From positions 170,961 through 234,960 of the forward strand of contig NZ_LMFJ01000001.1 of NCBI RefSeq assembly GCF_001426755.1: 64,000 bases of DNA, given 5' to 3'. Below, piece by piece: positions 1 to 7,353 of the stretch. A model generated the notes under the pieces. It did not search any database. It was given only the letters and a program-made list of their open reading frames with translations, and was not told where the DNA came from. The position numbers and the translations under genes are program-made. Source of the stretch: Aeromicrobium sp. Root495 (GTDB lineage: Bacteria > Actinomycetota > Actinomycetes > Propionibacteriales > Nocardioidaceae). Each line of letters starts with the position of its first letter. Positions within the stretch are counted from its first letter, which is position 1.

Positions 1-84
1 ATTCGAATAAGATTAAGAGGTTCTGCACAGAATGTGGAGCGGACTCTGTGGCCCAGCCCACGGTCCCGGCAGGTCCGTCGAGCC

Positions 85-90
85 TAGGGT
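85..90 (+). promoter_or_regulatory. -10 box for leaderless hydrolase gene
   Basis: TAGGGT ends 6 nt before the ATG at 97, and there is no good Shine-Dalgarno sequence. Transcription probably starts at or next to the start codon. Confidence 0.55.
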
Positions 91-96
91 CGTCCC

Positions 97-960
97 ATGA
101 GCGAGCCCGATCAGATCACCGTCAGGACGTCCCGGCTCACGTTCGGGGCCCTGGCCTGGGGCGACCCGGAGGCGCCGCTCGCCCTGCTCCTCCACGGCTA
201 TCCCGACACGGCCTGGACCTGGCGACACCTCGGTCCGTACCTCGCCGACCGCGGCTGGCGGGCCGTCGCCCCGTTCACGCGCGGCTACGGACCCACCGAG
301 CTCGCCCCCGACGACGACTACTCCGCCCGGGCCCTCGCGGCCGACGCGGTCGCGATCGCCGACGCCCTGGGCGCTGGCGCCGACGCCGTGCTCATCGGCC
401 ACGACTGGGGCGCCGTCACCGTCTGGCGGGTCGCCGAGGTGGCACCCGACCGGTTCGCCCGGCTCGTCTCCCTGGCCGTCCCTCCGGCCGGCGCCGTGCT
501 GCGTCCGTTCGGGCACTGGTCGCAGCGTCGGCTCGCCCTTCGCCAGGCCGGCCTCAGCTGGTACGCGCTGTTCAACACCCTCCCGGGTGCCGATCGGACC
601 CTCGACCGCTTGGTCCCGCACCTGTGGCGCGAGTGGTCCCCCGGCTACGACGCCGCCGACGACCTCGCGCACCTCTGGGTCTCGCTCGACACCCGCGCCC
701 GTCGGCAGGCCGCCCTGCTCTACTACCGCGCCAACTTCGTGAGGGGCGCCAAGGCGATGTTCCTCGGCAGGCCCGTGGCGCCGGTGCTCCACCTCCACGG
801 CCGCCACGACGGCTGCGTGCAGGCCGAGCTCGTGGCGCACGCTCCCGACCTCTTCCCGGCCGGGAGCCGGACCGAGGTGCTCGAGGACTGCGGCCACTTC
901 CTGCAGCTCGAGCGACCCGACGCCGTGAACGAGCGCATCGGCGCGTGGCTGGCGTCCTGA
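97..960 (+). CDS. alpha/beta hydrolase (epoxide hydrolase-like)
   Basis: A 287-residue cytoplasmic alpha/beta-hydrolase. The nucleophile elbow reads IGHDWGA (about residues 106-112), so the nucleophile is Asp rather than Ser, as in epoxide hydrolases and haloalkane dehalogenases. LLHGYPDTAW near residue 32 is the oxyanion-hole HGxP motif, and DCGHFLQLE near residue 266 supplies the catalytic His. The real substrate cannot be told from sequence. No signal peptide is seen. It stands alone and faces the GMC oxidoreductase gene across a shared bidirectional terminator. The protein resembles the second Asp-nucleophile hydrolase at 28716 in motif layout. Confidence 0.85.
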   Translation: MSEPDQITVRTSRLTFGALAWGDPEAPLALLLHGYPDTAWTWRHLGPYLADRGWRAVAPFTRGYGPTELAPDDDYSARALAADAVAIADALGAGADAVLIGHDWGAVTVWRVAEVAPDRFARLVSLAVPPAGAVLRPFGHWSQRRLALRQAGLSWYALFNTLPGADRTLDRLVPHLWREWSPGYDAADDLAHLWVSLDTRARRQAALLYYRANFVRGAKAMFLGRPVAPVLHLHGRHDGCVQAELVAHAPDLFPAGSRTEVLEDCGHFLQLERPDAVNERIGAWLAS

Positions 961-974
961 GGTCCTGACAGCAC

Positions 975-1013
975 GAGGCCCGGGAACCGCCACGAGGGCG
1001 GCTCCCGGGCCTC
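975..1013. terminator. bidirectional terminator
   Basis: An 11-bp perfect outer stem (GAGGCCCGGGA with TCCCGGGCCTC) encloses a second CCGCC/GGCGG stem. It lies between the convergent hydrolase and GMC oxidoreductase genes. There is no U tract, as is usual in high-GC actinobacteria. Confidence 0.7.
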
Positions 1014-1019
1014 GGTGCG

Positions 1020-2663
1020 TCAGGCGTTGCCGAGGATGAAGTCCGCCGCCCGCTCGCCGATCATGTAGCAGGGCGCGTTGGTGTTGCCGCCCGTGATGGT
1101 CGGCATGATCGAGGCGTCGACCACCCGCAGGCCGTCGATGCCGCGCACCGTGAGGTCGGGGTTGACCACGGCGCGCTCGTCGACGCCCATGCGGCACGTG
1201 CCGACCGCGTGCATCACCGAGACCGCACGACGTCGGATCTCCTCCGGGTTGTCCTTCGTGACCGCCTTGCCGGGGTAGGACTCCTCCTTCACGGAGCCGC
1301 CGAACGAGGAGTGCGACATGATCGCGCGGATCATCTCGGTGCCCTCGGCCAAGACCTTGAGGTCGTCGGGCTCGTCGAGGTAGCCGTAGTCGATGAGGGG
1401 AGCGGCCGTCGGGTCGGCGGACGCGAGACGCAGCGTGCCGCGGCTCTTCGGGTAGATGAGCGTCGAGAAGACGCCCAGCGTCGGGTGCGCCGCAGGCTTG
1501 GCCTTGCCGTGGTAGCCGGCGCCCGGGTCGGGGTAGGCCCACGGGATGGCGTGCAGCTGGATGTCGGGGACGTCCGTCGCCATCGAGCTGCGGACGAAGC
1601 CGACCGACTCGAAGATCGAGTGGTTGAGGAACGTGTCCTTGCCGAACGCGTTCTTCGCGAGGCCCTGCAGGAAGAAGAGCGGGGTCGACTTGTGCGTGAT
1701 GGTCGACATGCGGAACGACAGCGGGTGGAACAGGTGGTCGTGCAGGTTGTCGCCCACCGGCAGGTCCGCGATGCAGTCGATGCCGAGGCTGCGCAGGTGG
1801 TCGGCCGGCCCGATGCCGGAGAGCATGAGCAGCTGCGGGCTGTTGACGAACCCGCCGGAGACGATGACCTCCCGGTTGGCGCGGATCGTGCGGCGCCCCG
1901 GCGTCCTCTTGCCCTGGTCGAGGATCTCGACCCCCGTGGCGCGGCCGTTCTCGATCACGATCTTGGTGGCCAGGACCTGCGTCTGGACCTCGAGGGTCCG
2001 GGGCTTGAGGTCGTGGACGTAGCCACGCGTCGAGGAGTAGCGGATGCCGTCCCGGACGTTCTCCTGCATGACGGAGATGCCCTCCTGCTCGGCACCGTTG
2101 TAGTCGTCGTTGATCTTGACGCCCAGGGTCTCCGAGGTGGCCTCGATGAACTGGCGCGTGCCCTCCTGCGTGATCGTGCTGCGGCTGACCTTGATGGGTC
2201 CACCGGAGCCGCGGTACGCGTTCTCGCCGTCCTCGAAGTCCTCGGAGCGCTTGTAGGCGGCGTTGACCTCGTCGGCGGACCAGCCGGTGTTGCCCTCGGC
2301 GGCCCAGGAGTCGTAGTTGGCGCGGTTGCCGCGCACGTAGACCATGCCGTTGACGGAGCTGGAGCCGCCCATGACCTTGCCGCGGGTCACGAGCATCTCG
2401 CGACCGCCGGCGTTCTCCTGCGGCACGGACTTGTAGCCCCAGTCGAAGCCCTTCTCGAGCTTCTCCTCGAAGTGCATCGGGGCCACCATGCCGGGCTTCT
2501 TCGTGAAGTAGCCGTGGAGTCCCTTGTCGTCGGAACGACCGGCCTCGAGCATGATGACGCTCGCGCCGGACTGGGCGAGACGGGCGGCGACAGCGGCGCC
2601 GGAGCTGCCGGAGCCCACCACCACGTAGTCCGCCTCGGTGCTGGGCGTGGAGCGCTTCGCCAT
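1020..2663 (-). CDS. GMC-family FAD oxidoreductase (alcohol/choline dehydrogenase-like)
   Basis: A 547-residue flavoprotein oxidising a primary alcohol or related substrate. The dinucleotide fold with VVVGSGSSGAAVAARL lies at residues 14-29. The first GMC signature (RGKVMGGSSSVNGMVYVRG) is near residue 95, the second (GFVNSPQLLMLSGIGP) near 275, and the C-terminal active-site region VMHAVGTCRMG near 490. The ATG at 2663 fits the start of the fold; an upstream reading-frame extension to 3062 crosses tRNA-Phe and is not real. The gene is monocistronic with its own promoter and an operator-like repeat just upstream. The match to long-chain alcohol dehydrogenases is as good as to choline dehydrogenase, so the substrate is open. 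Confidence 0.9.
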   Translation of the reverse strand: MAKRSTPSTEADYVVVGSGSSGAAVAARLAQSGASVIMLEAGRSDDKGLHGYFTKKPGMVAPMHFEEKLEKGFDWGYKSVPQENAGGREMLVTRGKVMGGSSSVNGMVYVRGNRANYDSWAAEGNTGWSADEVNAAYKRSEDFEDGENAYRGSGGPIKVSRSTITQEGTRQFIEATSETLGVKINDDYNGAEQEGISVMQENVRDGIRYSSTRGYVHDLKPRTLEVQTQVLATKIVIENGRATGVEILDQGKRTPGRRTIRANREVIVSGGFVNSPQLLMLSGIGPADHLRSLGIDCIADLPVGDNLHDHLFHPLSFRMSTITHKSTPLFFLQGLAKNAFGKDTFLNHSIFESVGFVRSSMATDVPDIQLHAIPWAYPDPGAGYHGKAKPAAHPTLGVFSTLIYPKSRGTLRLASADPTAAPLIDYGYLDEPDDLKVLAEGTEMIRAIMSHSSFGGSVKEESYPGKAVTKDNPEEIRRRAVSVMHAVGTCRMGVDERAVVNPDLTVRGIDGLRVVDASIMPTITGGNTNAPCYMIGERAADFILGNA

Positions 2664-2677
2664 AGTGAGATTACCTT

Positions 2678-2697
2678 TCTCAAAACATCGGTTGAGA
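2678..2697. promoter_or_regulatory. operator-like inverted repeat before GMC gene
   Basis: TCTCAA, 8-nt spacer, TTGAGA. It lies right at the predicted transcription start, between the -10 box and the start codon. A second copy of TTTCTCAA is at 2745-2752, upstream of the -35. This placement fits a repressor site; no regulator gene is adjacent. Confidence 0.5.
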
Positions 2698-2699
2698 CG

Positions 2700-2728
2700 A
2701 CCATAACCGTTTTGCCGCCGGGACGAAA
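2700..2728 (-). promoter_or_regulatory. promoter of the GMC oxidoreductase gene
   Basis: On the minus strand TTTCGT (2723-2728) and TATGGT (2700-2705) are 17 nt apart, a sigma-70-type arrangement reading into the gene that starts at 2663. The predicted start falls inside the TCTCAA repeat. Confidence 0.45.
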
Positions 2729-2803
2729 CAGTTCTGGAGCAAGGTTTCTCAATAGGAGCCGCTGACGCGATCCCGCGTGACCCGCGCACGGGGTGTCGGC
2801 GGG

Positions 2804-2844
2804 ACAAAAGAAAGACGGCAGCGGCTCCGAGGAGCTGCTGCCGT
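2804..2844 (-). terminator. terminator of tRNA-Phe
   Basis: A 14-bp stem with one mismatch is followed on the minus strand by CTTTCTTTT. It is a classic intrinsic terminator immediately 3' of the encoded CCA of tRNA-Phe. Confidence 0.85.
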
Positions 2845-2846
2845 GC

Positions 2847-2923
2847 TGGTGGCCAGGGCCGGGGTCGAACCGGCGACCTTCCGCTTTTCAGGCGGACGCT
2901 CGTACCAACTGAGCTACCTGGCC
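2847..2923 (-). tRNA. tRNA-Phe(GAA)
   Basis: The full cloverleaf folds: acceptor GGCCAGG/CCTGGCC, D stem GCTC/GAGC, anticodon stem TCCGC/GCGGA with loop CTGAAAA (anticodon GAA), and T arm GCCGG/CCGGC. The CCA tail is encoded (2847-2849). Confidence 0.97.
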
Positions 2924-3009
2924 GTGCCCCGAAGGACGTCGGCAACCTTATCCCACCTCGCCGGGCGCTCCGAAACCAGGTTCTGGCGTCCCGGCTCCCG
3001 CGGGCAGGC

Positions 3010-3048
3010 GCCCCGCAGCGCGACCAGGGGGTCGCCGCGCTGCGGGGC
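3010..3048 (-). terminator. hairpin after the nitroreductase gene
   Basis: A 13-bp perfect stem, GCCCCGCAGCGCG paired with its complement, lies 29 nt past the stop codon of the nitroreductase gene. It has no U tract. Confidence 0.6.
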
Positions 3049-3076
3049 GGGTCGGTCCTCACGGCGCCGCCGGGAC

Positions 3077-3688
3077 TCAGAGGACGGCGACGGCGTCCTC
3101 GAAGGCGATGCGGGGGAGGCGGTCGAACCAGGCGTCGGGGCCGGGGTGGCCGAGGTTCACCACGACGAGGGACTTCCAGCCGGTGCCCGCCAGGAGGTCG
3201 GCGTCCACGCCGGCCTTGTCGAACCCGCCCATGGGGCCCGCGGCGAGGCCGGCGGCGCGCACGCCCACGATGAAGTAACCCACCTGGAGAGCGGCGTTGA
3301 AGACCGCGTTCTCCTCGCGCGCGGCTGCGTCGTCCTCGAACATCGCCTTCGCGCCGGGGAAGTGCGGGAAGTGCTCGGGCAGGCGCTCGTGGAAGTTGGT
3401 GTCGGCGGCGAGGATCGCGACGAGCGGGGCGGCGGCCGTCTTGGCCCGGTTGCTCCCGCCCATGTGGGGGAGCAGGCGCTCGCGGGCCTCGGGCGACTCG
3501 AGCACGACGAGGCGCAGCGGCTGGTTGTTCATGGCGGTGGGCCCGAACTTGGTGAGCTCGAAGATGTCACGGACCTGCTCGACGCTCACGGGCTCGTCGG
3601 TGAACGAGTTGGCGGTGCGGGCCTCGCGGAAGAGAAGGTCGAGCGTCTCGTCGGAGAGGACGTAGGGAGCGGTGATGGTTGAGGTCAT
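3077..3688 (-). CDS. nitroreductase family protein, malonic semialdehyde reductase (RutE) type
   Basis: A 203-residue FMN- and NAD(P)H-dependent reductase. KFGPTAMNNQPLRLVVL at about residues 47-63 is the signature segment of the RutE/HadB branch, which in the pyrimidine-degradation pathway reduces malonic semialdehyde. The closing segment GHPGPDAWFDRLPRIAFED also fits this branch. No other rut gene is nearby, so a general role in detoxifying quinones or aldehydes is equally possible. It is monocistronic between two tRNA genes. Two palindromes in the upstream region suggest repressor control. Confidence 0.85.
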   Translation of the reverse strand: MTSTITAPYVLSDETLDLLFREARTANSFTDEPVSVEQVRDIFELTKFGPTAMNNQPLRLVVLESPEARERLLPHMGGSNRAKTAAAPLVAILAADTNFHERLPEHFPHFPGAKAMFEDDAAAREENAVFNAALQVGYFIVGVRAAGLAAGPMGGFDKAGVDADLLAGTGWKSLVVVNLGHPGPDAWFDRLPRIAFEDAVAVL

Positions 3689-3689
3689 A

Positions 3690-3727
3690 GAACGTTCAAC
3701 TACTTAGTCCCGCGGGAATGTTCCCGC
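3690..3727. promoter_or_regulatory. operator-like palindromes before the nitroreductase gene
   Basis: GAACGTTC at 3690-3697 touches the start-codon region. GCGGGAA-TG-TTCCCGC at 3712-3727 is a 16-bp near-perfect palindrome at promoter distance. Between them TTCAACTA (3694-3701) matches a segment of the pirin operator at 25088. Confidence 0.45.
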
Positions 3728-3740
3728 TGTGACCCACCTC

Positions 3741-3772
3741 ATCCCGACGCGGCCCGATCCCGACGCGGCCCG
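3741..3772. repeat. tandem 16-bp direct repeat
   Basis: ATCCCGACGCGGCCCG occurs twice head to tail (3741-3756, 3757-3772) in the otherwise geneless stretch between the nitroreductase gene and tRNA-Asp. No gene is seen in 3728-3870. Confidence 0.9.
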
Positions 3773-3870
3773 TGGCCGTGGGGCGGTGACCTGGCGTCCG
3801 TCCTGAACGTCGATCGCGCGCGAGACGGACGCTGAGGCACCGCCACCCGGCGTGGCGGCGCTCCACGACC

Positions 3871-3913
3871 AAAAAAAACGTGGACCCACACTGACGTGCA
3901 GTGTGGGCCCACG
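3871..3913 (-). terminator. terminator of tRNA-Asp
   Basis: A 15-bp stem (CGTGGGCCCACACTG, one G-U pair) with loop CACGT is followed on the minus strand by eight T. This is a strong intrinsic terminator. Confidence 0.92.
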
Positions 3914-3921
3914 ATCGTCTG

Positions 3922-3995
3922 CGACCCCGACGGGACTCGAACCCGCGACCTCCGCCGTGACAGGGCGGCGCGCTAACCAACTGCGCCACGGGGCC
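3922..3995 (-). tRNA. tRNA-Asp(GTC)
   Basis: The cloverleaf folds with acceptor GGCCCCG/CGGGGTC, anticodon stem CCGCC/GGCGG, loop CTGTCAC (anticodon GTC) and T arm GCGGG/CCCGT. The discriminator is G and CCA is not encoded. Confidence 0.96.
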
Positions 3996-4173
3996 TTGAT
4001 GCAGTGCGGCGTGAACCGCGACCGCAACTCTAACGCACGCCCTGGGCGCGGGACAAAACGGGGTGGTCCGCCGTGCTTCGCCGCCCGACTACCGCACGGC
4101 CGGACCTCGTCGAGCCTCGTCCCGAGGAATGAGAACCGCCCATGGACGACGCCCGAACATCTATCAATGAGGC
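3996..4173. other. intergenic stretch before the cysteine dioxygenase gene
   Basis: No gene is seen. TATCAA at 4162-4167 ends 6 nt before the ATG at 4174 and could be a leaderless-type -10 box. Confidence 0.4.
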
Positions 4174-4677
4174 ATGAGTGAGCCGATCCCCATGGCTGAG
4201 CTCGTCGACTGGACGAGCTCGGTCGCCGCCGACGTCCGGGCGGGTCTGTACGACGTCCGTGCGGACGCCGACGAGCGCTGGCACGTGCGGCTGTACCGCG
4301 ACGACCAGGTCGATCTCTGGCTCATCAGCTGGACCACCGACCAGGGCACGCAGCTCCACGACCACGGCGGCTCGAGCGGAGCGTTCAGCGTCGTGGAGGG
4401 CGAGCTCACGGAGTCCTCCTGGGTGGACGGGCCCGGCATCCTGCGCGACCACGCCCGCACCGAGGGCGACACCGTGGTCTTCGGCCCTCACTACGTCCAC
4501 GACGTCCGCAACACGCAGAGCCGGACGGCCGTCAGCGTCCACGCCTACTCGCCGCCTCTGGAGACGATGAGCTTCTACGACGTCGAGGACCACCGTCTCG
4601 TCCCCCTCGCCCAGATCTGGACCGACGACCCCGAGGAGCAGCTGCCCGTCGAGGTCGTCGAGCGGCGGGCCTCATGA
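4174..4677 (+). CDS. cysteine dioxygenase family protein
   Basis: A 167-residue cupin that oxidises the thiol of cysteine (or a related thiol such as 3-mercaptopropionate) to a sulfinic acid with O2 and Fe(II). LHDHGGSSGAFSVVEGEL gives iron ligands His62 and His64; His109 in YVHDV is the third. SVHAYSPP (residues 121-128) carries the Ser-His-Tyr triad typical of the family (His123, Tyr125). Length fits the short bacterial enzymes. Its stop overlaps the start of the rhodanese gene (ATGA), so the two are translationally coupled and probably act in one sulfur route. A Cys-Tyr cofactor cysteine is not evident, as in many bacterial members. Confidence 0.9.
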   Translation: MSEPIPMAELVDWTSSVAADVRAGLYDVRADADERWHVRLYRDDQVDLWLISWTTDQGTQLHDHGGSSGAFSVVEGELTESSWVDGPGILRDHARTEGDTVVFGPHYVHDVRNTQSRTAVSVHAYSPPLETMSFYDVEDHRLVPLAQIWTDDPEEQLPVEVVERRAS

Positions 4678-5117
4678 CCGGGCTCCTCTTCGCCGACGTC
4701 GACGCCCTCCTCGACGACGCACGCTCCCGCATCCGTCGGCTCGAGCCCGCCGAGGCCGCAGCGCACGTGGCCGACGGGGCGATCCTCGTCGACATCCGTC
4801 CGGCCTGGCAGCGCGAGATGGACGGTGAGGTCCCGGGGTCGCTCATCGTCGAGCGCAACCACCTGGAGTGGCGTCTCCACCCACGCTCGGGTGCCCGGCT
4901 CCCGCAGGCGCGGGTGGGTCAGGAGTGGATCGTCTTCTGCACCGAGGGCTACACGTCGTCGCTCGCGGCGGCGGCGCTCACGTCGCTCGGGATCCTCGCC
5001 GCCGACGTGGTCGGCGGCATCAAGGGCTGGGAGAGGGCAGGCCTCCCGGTCGTCGCCACGGTCACGCCGGTCGAGACCGTGGTGGGCACCCCTCCGCTCC
5101 AGGCCGGAGCTTCCTGA
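4674..5117 (+). CDS. rhodanese-like sulfurtransferase
   Basis: A 147-residue single-domain rhodanese that would move sulfane sulfur from thiosulfate or a persulfide to an acceptor. ILVDIRPAWQRE at about residues 38-49 is the first rhodanese motif. CTEGYTSSLAAAAL near residue 89 is the active-site loop with the persulfide-forming Cys. The start overlaps the cysteine dioxygenase stop by 4 nt. The pairing suggests handling of sulfinate-derived sulfite or persulfide; the exact acceptor is unknown. Confidence 0.9.
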   Translation: MTGLLFADVDALLDDARSRIRRLEPAEAAAHVADGAILVDIRPAWQREMDGEVPGSLIVERNHLEWRLHPRSGARLPQARVGQEWIVFCTEGYTSSLAAAALTSLGILAADVVGGIKGWERAGLPVVATVTPVETVVGTPPLQAGAS

Positions 5118-5208
5118 CCGAGCGGCTCCCACCGCTTCGACAGGTCGGGCCGTCGTCGACGGTCCTGTCCGGCGCGACGACCGCCGCGCGGTCTGGCATG
5201 CTCGCGCC

Positions 5209-6018
5209 ATGCCGCACGCAGCCGTCAACGGGATCTCCTTCCACTACACCGACGAGGGGCCGAAGGACGCGCCAGCGCTCGTGCTGGGTCACGGGCTGCT
5301 CTTCAGCGGCTGGATGTTCCATCCGCAGGTCGCCGCCCTCAAGGACCGCTTCCGCTGCATCACGGTCGACTGGCGTGGGCAGGGCCAGACCCCGGAGGCG
5401 CCCGACGGCAAGGCCGACATGGACTCGCTCACCGACGACCTGCTCGCGCTCCTCGACCACCTGGGCCTCGACGCCGTGCACTACGGCGGGCTGTCGATGG
5501 GTGGCTTCGTGGGCATGCGGCTCGCTGCGCGCCACCCCGAGCGGGTGCTGTCGCTCATCCTGCTCGACACCAGCGCCGGCCCTGAGGACCCGGAGAAGGT
5601 CTCCCAGTACAAGCTGCTCGCCACGGTCTACCGCCTCTTCGGCATCGCCCCGGTGCGGAAGAAGGTCGAGCCGCTCATGTTCTCGCCCGCCGTCGTGGCG
5701 TCAGGCGCGTCCAAGGCCATCGCCGAGGAGTGGATGGGGATGCTCCGCAAGGTCCCGCGCTCAGGCATGACCAAGGCGATCCGGGGCGTCACGGACCGCC
5801 TGCCGGTGGTCGACGAGATCGGCTCCATCACGGCACCCACACTCGTCATCGTGGGTGCCGACGACACGGCCACTCCCCTCGCGAAGGCCCAGGTCATCGC
5901 CTCCACCATCCCGGGAGCCCTGCTCAAGGTCGTTCCCGACGCGGGCCACTCCAGCACGATCGAGCAGCCGGAGGCGGTCACGCGCCTCATGTCGGACTTC
6001 CTCACGACCGTGTCGTAG
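5209..6018 (+). CDS. alpha/beta hydrolase (3-oxoadipate enol-lactonase-like)
   Basis: A 269-residue serine alpha/beta-hydrolase. GLSMGG places the nucleophile at Ser96; VGADDTATP supplies the acid Asp and DAGHSSTIEQP the His. The PcaD/BioH-like layout is clear but no beta-ketoadipate genes lie nearby, so the natural ester or lactone is unknown. The ATG at 5209 was chosen over a long upstream extension that overlaps the rhodanese gene; CATGCT 6 nt before it is a weak leaderless-type -10. It ends 20 nt before the convergent gluQRS gene. Confidence 0.85.
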   Translation: MPHAAVNGISFHYTDEGPKDAPALVLGHGLLFSGWMFHPQVAALKDRFRCITVDWRGQGQTPEAPDGKADMDSLTDDLLALLDHLGLDAVHYGGLSMGGFVGMRLAARHPERVLSLILLDTSAGPEDPEKVSQYKLLATVYRLFGIAPVRKKVEPLMFSPAVVASGASKAIAEEWMGMLRKVPRSGMTKAIRGVTDRLPVVDEIGSITAPTLVIVGADDTATPLAKAQVIASTIPGALLKVVPDAGHSSTIEQPEAVTRLMSDFLTTVS

Positions 6019-6038
6019 GAGGCGGACGCGCCGGTGGA

Positions 6039-6911
6039 TCAGGTCGCGGGCGGGACGAAGGTCCAGGCGTCGCGGGGGAGGGCGGCCGGGTCGAAGGCGG
6101 CCAGCATGTCCTGGGGCGAGCCGGTGAGGCCGAGCGACGTGCCGATGATCTCGAGGACGTCGACGCCCTGCTCCGTGAGCTCGCGGTAGGTCACGGCGCC
6201 GTCGCGCTTGGCGAGGCGCCGACCTTCGGCGTTGAGCGCCAGTGGCACGTGCGCGTACTCAGGCTGGGCGGCGCCCAGGAGCGACGCGAGGTGGGCCTGG
6301 CGCGGGGCCGACGTGAGCAGGTCGTCACCGCGTACCACCTGGTCGACGCCCTGCGCGGCGTCGTCGACCACGACCGCCAGGTTGTACGCCGGCACGCCGT
6401 CGTTGCGTCGCAGCACGACGTCGTCGACCACGCCCGTGAAGCTGCCGACGAGCACGTCGTGGACCGTCCACTCCTGCACGTCGGCGCGCAGCCGGACGGC
6501 CGGGGGTCGCTCGGCGGCGCGGCGGGCCCGCTCGGCGTCCGAGAGGTCGCGGCACGTGCCGGGGTAGGCGCCCGGCGGGAGGTGCGGTGCGCTGGGCGCC
6601 TCGAGGATCTCGCGCCGCGTGCAGAAGCACTCGAAGGTGCGTCCAGCGGCGGTCAGCGAGCGGACGGCCTCGTCGTACAGGTCGCGACGCTCGCTCTGAC
6701 GCACGACGGGTCCGTCCCAATCCAGGCCGAGGGCGCGCAGGTCGTCGAGCTGGCGCTGCTCCGAGCCGGGCTGGACGCGGTCGAGGTCCTCGACGCGCAG
6801 CAGGAGGACGCGGCCGGTGGACCGGGCGAACAACCAGGCCAGGAGCGCCGTGCGCAGGTTGCCCACGTGCAGGTCGCCCGAGGGCGAGGGGGCGAACCGG
6901 CCGGCTGACAT
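6039..6911 (-). CDS. gluQ: glutamyl-Q tRNA(Asp) synthetase
   Basis: A 290-residue truncated paralogue of glutamyl-tRNA synthetase that attaches glutamate to queuosine in tRNA-Asp and lacks the anticodon-binding domain. The class I HIGH equivalent is SGDLHVGN at residues 11-18 and the KMSKS equivalent is RRLAKRDG near residue 235. A zinc site is formed by CFCTRRE near residue 95 and YPGTC near 115. The ATG at 6911 has TATCCT 6 nt upstream. A tRNA-Asp gene lies 2 kb away, which is probably coincidence. Confidence 0.93.
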   Translation of the reverse strand: MSAGRFAPSPSGDLHVGNLRTALLAWLFARSTGRVLLLRVEDLDRVQPGSEQRQLDDLRALGLDWDGPVVRQSERRDLYDEAVRSLTAAGRTFECFCTRREILEAPSAPHLPPGAYPGTCRDLSDAERARRAAERPPAVRLRADVQEWTVHDVLVGSFTGVVDDVVLRRNDGVPAYNLAVVVDDAAQGVDQVVRGDDLLTSAPRQAHLASLLGAAQPEYAHVPLALNAEGRRLAKRDGAVTYRELTEQGVDVLEIIGTSLGLTGSPQDMLAAFDPAALPRDAWTFVPPAT

Positions 6912-6917
6912 CCGGCC

Positions 6918-6923
6918 AGGATA
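6918..6923 (-). promoter_or_regulatory. -10 box for gluQRS
   Basis: On the minus strand TATCCT ends exactly 6 nt before the ATG at 6911; the mRNA is probably leaderless. Confidence 0.6.
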
Positions 6924-6931
6924 CGCAGAGG

Positions 6932-7141
6932 TCAGGCGGCCGATCGCGCGTTGGACGACTCGGACGAGACGCGCTCGCGAGCGGAGGTGTCGGGCGCGGA
7001 GGGCGCGGTGGATCGCGCGTCATCGCGGGCCTCGACCCGCTGCACGACCCACGCCGTGGCGCGGGTGACAGCGAAGACGACGGCGACCCCGATGAGCGCG
7101 ACGAGGGCCAGACTGAGGAAGAGGACCACGAAGAGCATCAC
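6932..7141 (-). CDS. small membrane protein of unknown function
   Basis: A 69-residue protein that is not recognised. Residues 3-26 form one hydrophobic membrane helix, followed by a basic RVEAR segment and a Ser/Ala-rich tail that would lie in the cytoplasm if the N-terminus is outside. The GTG at 7141 is chosen because a TAGGAT box precedes it by 6 nt. It is transcribed toward gluQRS from its own promoter. Confidence 0.65.
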   Translation of the reverse strand: MMLFVVLFLSLALVALIGVAVVFAVTRATAWVVQRVEARDDARSTAPSAPDTSARERVSSESSNARSAA

Positions 7142-7147
7142 CCCGTG

Positions 7148-7153
7148 ATCCTA
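7148..7153 (-). promoter_or_regulatory. -10 box for the small membrane protein
   Basis: Minus-strand TAGGAT with a 6-nt gap to the GTG at 7141 supports that start. Confidence 0.55.
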
Positions 7154-7298
7154 GGTGGTCGTGAGCGAATACCCAAACTGTGTTTTCGCAGGTCAGAGGC
7201 CCTTTTTGCGACACGACGGTGTATCCAAAACGATCACCCCTGGAATGGTGCGGAATGCGTCGCCGAGGGCTCGAGGGACCGTCGGTATCCGGCTCGGA

Positions 7299-7319
7299 GG
7301 ACGTCTTTCGGAGACGTCC
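7299..7319 (-). terminator. hairpin downstream of nnrD
   Basis: An 8-bp stem GGACGTCT/AGACGTCC with a 5-nt loop sits 35 nt past the nnrD stop. The surrounding 7154-7353 holds no gene that I can see. Confidence 0.5.
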
Positions 7320-7353
7320 GCGGGGCCTGTGGCCGGGCGGCGTCGACAGCGCC

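Noticed and set aside
13-1542. Long minus-strand frame of 509 codons over the hydrolase gene
   Set aside because: Arg/Gly/Pro-rich shadow translation of high-GC DNA with no domain; it overlaps two well supported genes.
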